From positions 1-64,000 of the forward strand of contig JALDNG010002595.1 of NCBI GenBank assembly GCA_024349245.1: a DNA stretch of 64,000 bases, given 5' to 3'. The stretch is from Neodontobutis hainanensis (Eukaryota; Chordata; Actinopteri; Gobiiformes; Odontobutidae). Within the stretch, counting starts at the first letter, position 1. The number at the start of each line of letters is the position of its first letter. The notes below the pieces were generated by a model, which was not told where the DNA came from, made no database searches, and was given only the letters and a program-made list of their open reading frames with translations. A program made the position numbers and the translations under genes. This document shows positions 44,623-56,469 of the stretch, piece after piece.

Positions 44623-46540
44623 ATGCTGCCCCCCGTTGATCATCCGGTCATTGACTACGTGGACTTCCTCGTAGCAGGTAAGATAAACTAATTATGACAT
44701 TAGAATCATGATTCTAAAATGTTTTTTCCTTAGAAGGTTTAGGTTTTTTATAATAATAAGCTTAGCTAGCTTAGCTGTTAAAAGCATTTGGACTCAGTTT
44801 TCAAGGTGAAGACGTTTCAAAAAAATTGGTGTCTGTAGTGAAAATGTAATGGGATCTTAAACGATTAAATTGAACAAAACCATAGATTTGATACAACGTT
44901 ACTTTCACTCGAGGATTTCTCCGTCAGTTCTGGTCAGTATTTAGTGAAAATGGTTTGAATTAATCAGGAGGCATGCCGAGGTTTTAGCAGAGAATATACT
45001 GGAAATCTATGGACTTTGAGTTTGTGGGCATCAATTTCATGAATATTTTAGTGTAATTTAAGACAAAAAATGGCGCCGCGCTAACATTCTTGATTGGAAT
45101 GCATTTAAAATGTGAACATTTATCTCCATGAAGACAATAAGTGTCATGTCCAAAGACATGCATGTGTAGGTTATTTGGCAACTCTAAAGTGTCCCTAGTG
45201 AAAGAGGACCCCCTCGAAAACGAGATGATTCATCTCAAGAGATTATTCCTCATGAAAAAATGTGAATAAATATATAAATAAATGTTTAGATGAGATGTCA
45301 GGTGATCACAGACTAAAGACCTCTTCCACTCTTTAAGTAATAACAGTATGAGCTGAAAATCCTGTGCTGCAAAGCAGACTTCAATCAATCATTTTAGCAA
45401 AAATAAATAGGCCAACAATGTAGGCTAGCTTATTTGATTTTTCATTAAAAAGCTAGCTAAAGTGTCCGTAGACCTACTTGGCCCATGTACTGTCTTTACA
45501 AATGAGAACATGAGACAGATTTGAGTCCTCTTTGTGCATATTTCTGTTTTCTATCTATCCATTTAAAATGTTGTTTAAAGCAGTAAATATACTTTCTTAT
45601 GATGATAAAATGTATTACAGCTGCGGATGGACTGCCTAGAGGAGGTGATGTGGACGCTCCTGTCTTCCTGGATGAGGAGGCTGTGGGTGAGAATGAGGTA
45701 GGTGGTTTGGGTGAGATTGAGGTAGGTGGTCCTGTGGTTATACATGGTGGCCTCTCACCGGACCAGTCTGATGAGGAGGGCGTGCTAGAACAGGACAAAG
45801 ATCTCCTTGATGTGGGCGCTCCTGTCTTCTCGGATGAGGAGGTTGTGGGTGAGAATGAGGTAGGTGGTCTTGTATTTTTACATCATGGCCTCTCACCGGA
45901 CCAGTCTGATGAGGAGGACGTGCTAGAACAGGACGATGATCTCCTTGATGTGGACGCTCCTGTCTTCTCGGATGAGGAGGCTGTGGGTGAGATTGAGGTA
46001 GGTGGTCTGGGTGAGATTGAGGTAGGTGGTCCTGTGGTTTTACTTGGTGGCCTCTCACCGATCCGGTCTGATGAGGAGGACATGCCGGAACAGGACGAAG
46101 ATCTCCGTCTTTGGCGATTTTGGAATGATCTCGACAGTTTTTCTGAGAATGATGATCTTCCTCCGCTAGAGGTTATTTTCCGCTGGCTTCGGAGGAATCC
46201 TCCTGCTCAAGCTGAAGCAGAGGAGATCTGTCCTCCGGCTCCCGTTCCTCAGCAACTGGCAGAGACTCCTTCCCCTGCCAGTTCTTCTGACGATGAGGAG
46301 TTTCCTCCGCTGGCGGTTATTTTCCGCAGGGCCCAGAGGGATCCTCCTGCTCAAGCGGAGGAACAGGTAACTCCCGTTCCTCAGCAACGAGCACGGACTC
46401 CCTCCCCTGCTCCGAGTCCTGCTCCGGCTCCTGTTCCTTCTGCTGCTCCTGCCTCCCCTTCCTTCAGTGGATCCACCAAACGGATCAGGGATGGAGAGGA
46501 CGATGAGGAGAGTAGCTCCAAGAGGCCACGCCGGGACTAG
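44623..46540 (+). CDS. Acidic two-exon gene X, copy 2, intact
   Basis: Exon 1 44623-44677 and exon 2 45621-46540 join in phase 1 (GTAGCAG|gtaaga; attacag|CTGCGG) to give 975 bp, 324 residues. Residues 28-180 are three degenerate acidic repeats (DVxAPVFxDEE.VGExEVGG..., SPDQSDEED, LEQDxDLL). Next come two copies of a short motif, LPPLEVIFR (about 198-206) and FPPLAVIFR (about 246-254), each followed by R-x-PPAQAE. A Pro/Ala/Ser-rich linker and a tail with two basic clusters (KRIR, KRPRR) around an acidic run follow, likely a bipartite nuclear signal. There is no signal peptide or membrane segment. I do not recognise the family, and a nuclear, protein-binding role is inference. AATAAA follows at 46760. 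Confidence 0.7.
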
Positions 46541-46759
46541 CCTGAAGGCCAGCCATCCTCGGCTGGGACGTTCAGGCCCCTCCTCAATGCTCACCCAACT
46601 TTCTGGACTGTTGATACTGCTCTGGGGCTCTATGTTGCAACATCTCCAACATTTTATTTCTTTAACCAGAGTACATTTTTTCAACTTTATTAGTTCTACT
46701 ATTGTGTGTTTGTGTGTGTTTAAAAAAACTAAAAAAAAACTTTTGAAAAAACAAACTTA

Positions 46760-46765
46760 AATAAA
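46760..46765 (+). terminator. Polyadenylation signal of X2
   Basis: AATAAA about 220 bp after the stop codon. The matching position in copy 1 lacks it because of a short deletion. Confidence 0.5.
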
Positions 46766-47325
46766 CTTAGCAGGGCATAGTATGTAGGATTTCAGTTTCT
46801 TTTCAATTAACACAAACGTGTGGTAAATTTAAACAAAAGTGACTAAACTTTGTAAGAAATAATTGTAAATCTGAGGAAAATCTGTTTGAATCTTTTCCCA
46901 TGATTTCCTCCATAGTAGGCCTTGCACTTCTCTTTAACTGTATATAGTGTGTATAGTTTAAAGTCAGTATAGTACTGGGACCGATAAACAAATCTTTAAG
47001 GCTCAACAGGTCAGGAGGGTGTTCTCCTCTAACTGGAGCAATTCCCACTTTTCCTGTTCTGTCTGTAATTTGTTCATAATCAAAATGTGATAATGTCAGG
47101 GATACTATGTAGGAATTATGATAAAAACAATTTGGAAACTAAACAAATGCTGCAACTCTAGAGAAAATTGGATGAAAAAGCCAAATATTACTAAGAGCTT
47201 TTATTCTATTTTACATTGTTTCCCACAAAGTATGCCTGAATATGTTGTAAAATACTGTACATATTTTAAGTGACGTTAAATCAGGATGCAGTGGCTCAAG
47301 AGGAAAGGGGGTTGTGAGATTCCCA
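46766..47325. repeat. Diverged direct repeat, left block (copy 2)
   Basis: Counterpart of 22925-23480; pairs with 49140-49620 across the TAG arrays. Confidence 0.75.
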
Positions 47326-47339
47326 CGCCTTTGGCTCAT

Positions 47340-48640
47340 GTTTTAGTAGAAGTAGAAGTAGTAATTGTAGTAGTAGTGGTAGTAGTGGTAGTGGTAGTGG
47401 TTTTAGTGGTTGTTGAAGTAGTAGTAGTAGTAATAGTATTAGATGAAGTAGTAGTAGTAGTAGTTGTAGCAGTATTAGTGGTTGTTGTAGTAGTAGTGGT
47501 AGTAGTAGTAGTAATATTAGTTGTTGTAGTATTAGTAGTAGTAGTGGTGGTATTAGTAGTAGTAGTAGTAGTGGTTGTAGTAGTAATGTTAGTAGTGGTA
47601 GTAGTAGTAGTGGTAGCAGTATTAGTGGTGGTATTAGTAGTAGTAGTAGTAGTAGTGGTTGTAGTAGTAATGTTAGTAGTGGTAGCAGTATTAGTGGTAG
47701 CAGTATTAGTGGTTGTAGTAGTAATAGTGGTAGTAGTTAAATTAGTAGTAGTTCTAGTGGTTGTAGTAGTGGTAGTGGTTTTAGTTTAGTGGTGGTTGTT
47801 TTAACAGTAGTAGATGAAGTACTGGTAGTGGTAGTAGTAGTGAATTAGTGGTTGTTGTTGTTGTAGTAGTAGTGGTAGTAATAGTGGTTGTGGTAGTAGT
47901 TGTAATGTTAGTAGTAGTGGTGGTATTAGTAGTAGTTGTAGTAGTACTAGTAGTAGTAGTAGTGGTATTAGTAGTAGTAGTAGTGTTGGTGGTAGTAATG
48001 GTAATGGTGGTGGGGTGTTGGTATTAGTAGTAGTAGTAGGTGTTGGTGGTAGTAATGAGTGGTGAGTGGTGTTGGTGTTAATGGTAGTAGTAGTAGTAGT
48101 GGTGTTAGTGGTAGTGGTAGTAGTAGTGCTAGTAGTAGTGGTGGTGATTAGTAGTAGTGGTACTAGTAGTGTAGTAGTGGTATTAGTAGTGAGTAGTGGT
48201 GTTGGTGGTAGTAATGGTGGTGGGGTGTTGGTATTAATGGTAGTAGTAGTAGTAGTGGTGGTATTAGTAGTAGTAGTAGTAGTAGTAGTAGTGTTGGTGG
48301 TAGTAATAGTAATAGTGGTGAGGTGTTGGTATTAATAGTAGTAGTGGTATTAGTAGTGGTAGTAGTAGTAGTTGTGGTGGTAGTAGGTAGTGGTAGTGGT
48401 AGTAGTATTAGTAGTAGTAGTGGTAGTGTTGGTGGTAGTAATAGCAGTAGTGGTAGAGGTAGTTGTGGTGGTAGTAATAGTCGATGTAGTAGTGGTGGTG
48501 GTTGTAAGTAGTAGAAGTGGTAGTAGTAGTAGTAGTGGTAGAGGTAGTTGTGGTGGTAGTAATAGTCGATGTAGTAGTGGTGGTGGTAGTAAGAAGTAGA
48601 AGTGGTAGTAGTAGTAGTAGTGGTTGAGGTAGTTAGATTA
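47340..48640. repeat. Imperfect (TAG/TGG)n trinucleotide array (copy 2)
   Basis: Same type as 23510-24935 but about 100 bp shorter, with several single-base indels that break the trinucleotide phase. Confidence 0.95.
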
Positions 48641-48644
48641 GGTC

Positions 48645-48858
48645 TCCTCCTTGAACCGCAACCTTATCGTGGTGGAGGTTTGAGTGCCCGAATGATCCTA
48701 GGAGCTATGTTGTCGGGGCTATATGCCTTGTAGGGTCTCCCAAGGCAAACAGGTCCTAGGTGACGGGCCAGACAAAGAGCGGTAAAAACCCCTTATGGAT
48801 AGGAGAATATCAAGGACCATGACGTCGCCCAGTATGACGCAACTGGGGCTCGTATGCG
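48645..48858 (+). mobile_element. Dispersed repeat fragment inside the TAG array (copy 2)
   Basis: Same block as 24936-25160 with a few short deletions. Confidence 0.5.
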
Positions 48859-48859
48859 A

Positions 48860-49095
48860 GTAGTTTTAGTATTAGTAGTATTAGTAGTGGTAGTTGTAGT
48901 AGTAGTGGTAGTAGTAGTAGTAGTATTATTAGTAGTAGTGGTATTATTAGTAGTAGTGGTAGTAATATTAATGGTAGTAGTAGTAGTGGTAGTAGTATTA
49001 GTAGTATGAGTAGTTGTAGTAGTAGTGGTAATAGTAGTAGTAGTATTATTATTAGTGGTATTCGTAGTAGTAGTAGTGATACTGGTAGTAGTGTT
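48860..49095. repeat. Second TAG/TAT trinucleotide array (copy 2)
   Basis: Counterpart of 25161-25405. Confidence 0.92.
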
Positions 49096-49139
49096 TTTGT
49101 GTGAAGAGAGAGAAAAAAAGGACACAACTCTTAAATAAT

Positions 49140-49620
49140 TACAAAAATAAAACAAAGCAGAGCATAATATGTAGAATTTCAGTTCAATTTTTGTATTAAC
49201 ACAAAACATTTTAAACTAAAAAAATTAAGTAAATTTAGACAAAAAGTGAAGAAAAAAGTTAATCTGAAGAAACAATCCCAAGTCTTCTGATTTTTCCCAT
49301 GATTTCCTCCATAGTAGTTCTTGCACTTCTCTTTAACTTTAGATAGTGAGTATAATTTTAAGTCATTATTGAACTGGGACAGGTAAACTAATCTGTAAGG
49401 CTCAACAGGTCAGGAGGGGTTGTCCTCTAACTGGAGGGTTGGTGGTGCAATCCTCTTTCCTGTTCTGTCTGTAATGTGTCTGTAATAAAGAGATGATGAA
49501 GTCAGGAATGCTATGTAGGAATTATAATCAAGTCTTTTATGAAGCTAAACAAATGCTGCAAATCTAGACAAAAAGTCAATAACACTAAATTGCACTAAAA
49601 ACAGAATAAAACTTTATTTG
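49140..49620. repeat. Diverged direct repeat, right block (copy 2)
   Basis: Counterpart of 25463-25930. Confidence 0.75.
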
Positions 49621-50916
49621 TAGATGGTAATAAAACTGGCAACAGCTGATATTTTTTAAAACAAACTAAATACATTTTTAATAATAAAAAAGGGTAAACT
49701 TTTGTCCTTTACTTTACTCCATCCATACTGCTTGGAAAGAGTTTTCCCTAATTTCTAAGTGAGTATCCTTACTAATCCTAATCCTAATCTAATGGAGGTG
49801 TTTGAATTGACTGTTGTTTGTTAGTGTCTGTCTCTGTTAGCCCTGGAAGTAAGTGACCACAGTCCATGGTGTTTCCTGCCTGAGGCCCAAAGCTGCTGGG
49901 ATAGGCTCCTGTGAATCCAACAGAGGAAACCTGCCCTTTTACATCAGCGTCTCCAGGCCACAACAGCATGTGATGGAGGAATGAAGGAAAGTGGAGCAAA
50001 AGACTACAGTGAAGATTTATAGTCATTACCTTTCTAAATTAAGAAAATAAATTGAGCATGTTTGGTTTAAGTCTCTTTGTAATGGATTGTGTTAAAATTA
50101 CTGGCCTAGACCTTAATGATGTAAAGCACATATATGAAACAAACTCATAGAGAAGACAGATAATGTTCATGGTGGTCATGATAAATGACAAAGGGTATTT
50201 AGGGTCATAAACACTGTATGTGACACCTTAAGTCAAAATACAAAATATAAAATACCCATGCATGGGTTTGATGGCACAAGAGTCATTTGTGTTAAATGAA
50301 GCAGAGTCAAAGCAACACCTCATACATTAATAGGAAAAAATGGCTGCAGATTCAAAAGACAAAAAACATACACATCCTGCACAATACACTCTGCAGCCAG
50401 CATCATTAACAAGAACCTTGTTAACAATGTTCTTCTGAGGACTGAGGTGGAGTCATGAAGAAAATGCCTCTTATACTACATTTATTACAGGAACATGCAA
50501 GTTAGTGTATTCCATGGAAGTGGTAATGACAGAACAGTGACTGTCCTCTTTAGATCCACAAGGGAGCACTGTCTGCAGTCAGTTTGGAGGGAGACTGCTG
50601 TTGCTTTTAGTTTGTGCCTTTCCTTTATCTTAGTCCTGGTATAAAACATTGAGAGTAAATAAAGTGATTAACAAAAAAATAAATACAATGGTTAAAATGT
50701 TGATCACTTCATATCTGCACAAAACTCTATAAGACAATGATATGCTTGTAAAGAGTTGATCATGTTTTGTTAGAGTGTGTCAGGTACCGCTCTTCAAACC
50801 TATCCAAATGCTTCTGTAACCTGTTTAAAACCACATTAAGTCCAGGTTAAACCATAAATCGAAAACCACCACTGGTTAATTTCTGAGTTCAACCACTGCC
50901 TCTCAAACAGTGTTTT
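49621..50916. other. Intergenic stretch left of the LTR element (copy 2)
   Basis: Matches 25931-27463 but lacks about 230 bp at 50513. The decayed SINE/L2 tail at about 49815-49925 is shared. No gene recognised. Confidence 0.5.
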
Positions 50917-51282
50917 TGTTATAGGAATATTTTATATCCTTATATTTAACCAGAGAGACACAGAGACCGATTATAATTTAACAAGCAATGGCCAGGATTT
51001 AATCCTTGCAAGGAGGAGCAAAGCAGACACAGTAACAAGGGTACAGTGATAGGTTTGCTTAAAGATGTAAACATGAGATTATATACAACACAGTGACGTC
51101 CTTGGTGAGAGGCGTTCACAAAGGTCCAGGTGCAAGAGTCCCGTGACAAGCCATGTCTCAGTCTAGTTATGTCTACTCCATGCTTGGATTAGCACGAAGG
51201 ACATGACATGAATTTGACATGACCTGAAGAGAACTATAAGCCCCCAGTAACTCCAAACATTAAAATTAAAATTCTTATAACA
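50917..51282 (-). repeat. 3' LTR of the element (copy 2)
   Basis: 366 bp, nearly identical to 27464-27833, with the same TG...CA ends. Confidence 0.85.
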
Positions 51283-52362
51283 TTCCCCCCTCTTTATGCT
51301 GATAACAATTAGCATAAACAATCTACTAGCTTGAGTGTGAGTTGTTTACTTTTTTGACAAAAGCGAAAACCCAGCGGATCATCTGACCTAGCCTAAGAAC
51401 ACTTGACCATTTGACCTAATGCTGGGAAAAAACTCTTTTGTCCACCCCTTGCCCCAAGGCGCGTCAACACACAAACATCAAGCATTAACTTTATGTAATC
51501 ACTTCAACTGAATCTCAAACACATTTCAAATCAAAGACAAAATGATTATACGGGATATGTTCACAATCAAATGGGACTCCACAGAGTCATGCACTGATTC
51601 TTCAAAATCAAATTCGTAAAAGTCCATAAATCAAAACACAGTGTCACTCCAAAATAACGTAGAAAAATATGCCAGAGTTTAAGCTGGTCGGCCCATCGGA
51701 CTCAAGATCTCTGGCCTGTCCCTGTCACGGAAAGAAAAACACATGGAGTGAGACTTATGCACATTCTTAATGATTAAAACCAACTCTCTTAAGCATCATA
51801 ACTTCAATGAACCATACGGCCCTTAGGACTGTAGTATGATCCGTCCTGGAGCTGTTGTCCCGTTGGTGTTCATGCAAACGTTAACGTCCCTCAGATATCA
51901 AAGTGTTCATCTGAGGTCAAAGCCTCGACCACAGTCGTTGGGCAGGTGCATGTCCAGGAATGTTGACCCACATCCATCCATCTCACCAACAAGCTCCGGA
52001 TACATGGAAATCAACACAAACAAAAGTTATAAGACATGGAAGACATGGAAGTACATCTCAATACATAATTAAAGTCTCAGTCACTTTTCCAAATATTTTG
52101 TAATTATTTTTTAAAACTAGGTCAAAATCAATTACTCTATTCCAGAATCTCTTTCTGAAGCTCTTTCTTAAAGGCTTTAGTTGTGCTGTTAACTAGACCT
52201 GTGTTACCTTGGATGACATCATGTTGTAGATCCCACCTTTTCAGCTCAAAGCAGCTCAGTGCTATTTGTTCTGTCCAGTCCTTGGAGCAGGTTTAATTCA
52301 TCTCCAGCTTCAATTCACAGTTACAGCATCTCTCGTGCAATTCATAAACCTTTGTTGGTTAT

Positions 52363-52486
52363 TCATTCATTCATTTTCTACCGCTTTGTCCCGTTAGGGG
52401 TCGCGGGTGACTGGAGCCTATCCCAGCAGCTTTGGGCCTGAGGCAGGGTACACCCTGGACAGTGGCCAGTTAGTCGCAGGGCTGAC
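52363..52486 (-). mobile_element. 5'-truncated SINE/L2 tail in copy 2
   Basis: Minus-orientation tail ('gggataggctccagtcacc' complement, then (ATTC)n) flanked by the 11-bp target duplication ttgttggttat (52352-52362 and 52487-52497). Copy 1 lacks it; about 27 bp beside the site also differ between copies, so copy 1 is not a clean empty site. Confidence 0.75.
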
Positions 52487-55400
52487 TTGTTGGTTATAAC
52501 TCTAATTAATTTAATCCACATTTGCATAAATTGTCTCATATGTAAAATTCTAATTTCAATACTAATTGAATTTTAGCCTTATATTCATTAAGGACACCTC
52601 GAAGGACCCCCTCTTGTCGATGTAAATCTCAAATAAACCTGATGGAACTGCTGTTTAGTTCCTAAGGTGTGAGTTTCTACTCACGATGTTCTCCGTCACA
52701 TTTTATGTGCACAAATAAACCAGGATCCTTTAAGGACGCATGTTTCCGGTCAGCAGGCAATGCTGGTCTAATGGTCTTACTTTCACAAAACCTCCAGACT
52801 TCTGCTTTGCACTGCACCTGTCCCTGATCTGTCAGTTTGTCAGGTTCAGAGTGATGTTACAGGACGTCCTGTCACTAGCCCTGCTCACAGGTGTACTCCA
52901 GGTGTAAACCAAGATGATTATAAGTTCAAAGAACCATGTTAATATTAGTGTCCATATTAATTGTCAAATCCTCCCTTCTAAGCCGGTACCTGCTGTGGTT
53001 GGCTTCCATCAAAAAAATACAAACAAACAAATCAAACGTTCTCTGACATTTTTAGACCCAGAGAAAGTGCCCTTCAGGCTTTCACAAACGAAATCTAATT
53101 TAATCTGAAAGGTTCAATCAGACCAAACAGTGCTTCTCCAGAACGGTCCTGTCAACTTTCTTTCTTTATTTATTTTTATTTAAACTCTTTTACTGTATTA
53201 ACACATCACTACATTACTCTTTTACACACATCACCTCTTCACTTTAATACAGTTAGTTTAAATCTTATTCTCCCTCTCTTTTTTGAGACCTGGGAAACCC
53301 TCGGCTCAAAACAAAAATAAAAATAAAAACAAACCTAAAATCATAAAATGAATGGCCAGTGCCATTGATCATTTTAAAATTTCAGTCTATCAATTATTCG
53401 TCTTCTTTATGTTTTCCAAATAGCATGTTGTTTCTGTTATATTTAAAACTTCATTTTGTTCAGTTCAGTTTTAATTTTAGTTACCATTAGTTGTAGGTCT
53501 TTACCTGTAACTGTAAGTGTATCATCCACAATCACAGTAATATTTTATTCAGTTGATGCAAACATAAACAACTTTAAAATAGATCAGAACTAGTTTCTCA
53601 TGATCTATCGTCACAGAACTTTTAGCCAAAGACTTTAAATTCTCAATCTAATTAGAAAATCCTCAGAATATTATTCAATCACTTCAAAGTAATTCCTTTA
53701 GAAATAAATTCTTTAAAAAAAACAAAACTCTTGGGTCAGAGCCCTCCCTTGGGGAGTTAACCTTGTAACAGGACAGCCTCCTTCAGCTGCTCAAACACCT
53801 CATCTCTCTCTCGTCCAAAACTCCATCACCATGTGACTGTCGTTTAAAAGAAAGACTTTTCATAAAATTAACAAAGCTCTGTGTTAATTACTCCGCATTT
53901 ACCCTTTATAATAACAATTCTTCAGGGGTTTCTTCAGTTTAGATTTGTTCCACACTGTCTCTGTAAAACTCAGTTTTAACACCAGGTGCTCAATAAATAA
54001 AACAAACCAGTTTGTTTTTCATTTTTTCCATATTAATTTTAACCGCATCATATCTAAAATGTTTATTCATTCCTAATTTCACATTCCCGACAATTTTGCA
54101 TCAGACTCTACAAAAAGAAAACTCTTCACTCAGTGTTAAACAGAAACTCAACCCATCAAGTGTAAAATCAACTCCACGTCTCTTTATTTCTTCAGATTCA
54201 CCACCATTGAACTTAGTAATAGTTAGTAATGTTAATTTAAAACATGCAAAGATTAAACCTCTTAAAATTTTAATCTTTAGTTTCCAAAGATTTCACTCAG
54301 TGTTTTCCATAAACACCTCCAAAGTTCAACCAAAAATATTATTCAATTCTGCTCAAAAGGACAGACTCTTTGTGTTTGTCTCTATTTCTCACAATCATCA
54401 ATAATTCAAACGTTCCAACCTTTAAATCAGATTAAACAAAAAACTTTTTCTCTTTAAATCACTTCAAGCAGTTATTAAACCCAGTGAGCACTTTGTCTTA
54501 TGCTTTTAAACTTTAACCATTTGTACAGTTTAACACTTTAACTTAAACTTTTCAAATAAACCACCTCCAATCCTGCAAGATTGTTTAGACAGTTTTAACT
54601 TAGATAAGTTTTCAATTCCCAGATTACACATTTCTATTTTAGTGTTAGGTATTATCTCTTTATTAGAAATTACCATTTCAAAAACCCATTGGTTATTATT
54701 TATTCTGTCTTCATTTCAGTTTCTCTAATTACTTAGACAATATGTTTCTCAAACAATATTCAAACCTCAGTTGTCGTTTAGTTTTCTAATTCTAAAAACA
54801 ACATGGTCGTACCAAAAAAATTAAAGCAACTCCAAATGTAGACTATATTTGTTTCCATAGACCTGTCAGAAGGTCAACCAGTTTTCCTAATTATGTCTCA
54901 TAAACTTTATTTAACACCATCAGTGTAATCTGTTTCTGTCACTGACACATTTGTACTTCAACATTTTCCAACATTAAAACGTCTGTTTAATGTAAAGGCT
55001 CCACACTTTCTGTTGAGCTCAAACAAAAACAACGGAAAAAAAAACAATGGTTCCAAAACCAAAATATTTCTTGCTCTTGAAGTGAGCAAAAAGGAAGGGT
55101 ACCTCGAAGGCCCCGCTATCTCGTGTTGACACATTCCTTGTAAATCCAACCTTGGTTGTTTTCCACTTTCTACACTTTGTCAGAACCAAACCAGAGAAAT
55201 ACATACTTGTTCATTTCAATTTCTTCTGGAAACATTATTTTATGTTTGAGCTGATGGCCCAAATATCTATAAGTTTGTATTATCTTTATAACCTTGCTCT
55301 GCAATTCAACCTTAAGACGCATTTTTAAATTATTCTGATTACACAGTGACCATTTTCATACAGTGTTTTTGAACCACACTGATATTAAGGACCTCTATTA

Positions 55401-56469
55401 ATTTTTGTACTAAAAGATACATACCATTTGTTTGCAAAATACTTATCAATACTTTTATTTTGGATCCAAGGTTTGGATCTTTTAACATTTTCACTTCCGT
55501 GTTCTATCTTTGTGTTTTTAAGTGGTACTATGTGTGTGTCATGTGGTGTGTGTACATGACTTAACTCTTGATGTCCGGTCAGTGTTGCTCAGTGTTGCTC
55601 AGTGTTGCTCCTGCTGTGGCCTGGGTCTGGACCTCCACACTTCGCTCTGCTCCTTGTCACGCCGCAGACATGTCTCCCCTCTGCACCTCCACCCCACCAC
55701 CTCCAATCCCTGGCCCAGCCTGCTCCGGTGACCATTTGTGCATTTTCCTCGGAGAAAACAACACAATCAGTATTCATTTCAGGCTTTGTGTCATTGAGAA
55801 AAGCCTCTTTCTTTTTGTTAAATTTAGTGCATATTACATTACATTTTCAAAATGTGTTCTGTATCTTACCGCTTCTGTGTCTGAATCGCTGCGCATTGGG
55901 CAGATTCTTTTAGGCCTTGGTGAAGCGTCTGGCCTGGAGGAGTGTGGCGGGGTTTGGACAGTTGTGGACGGCACGCTGCTGTCGAGGAGGCGGAGACCCA
56001 GAGGCTCACAGGAGGAAACATTTGAAAAAAAAAAATATATATATATATATATTCATATATATACTCATTCATATATCAATTCAAATATATATTTCAACTT
56101 ACTCCATCAAATCTTTAATCTCCTCTCTGCTGTGTCACACAAACGTAATACAATATCTGTTCTTTAACAGACTATTTATAAACTTTTCTCATAATTCAAA
56201 AGCACATTCACATTCTGTAGATGTCTGTTCCGTGTTTGTTTCTTTATGTGTCTTTATCTGTCTGTCCTCCTGTGTCTATGTGTTTGTGTTCATGACCTGT
56301 TCAAGGGTCAGTCAAAGGTCCTTCTCTTGTCTGGACCAAGTGTCGGCCTCCTCTCCTGTTCTCAGTGCCCTCTCCTCTGCCACGCCCACCACAACCCCGC
56401 TCCCGGTCTCCATGGCAACCATGGCAATGGTATATTTTTCCTCGGAAAAATACATTACATTCACATTAA

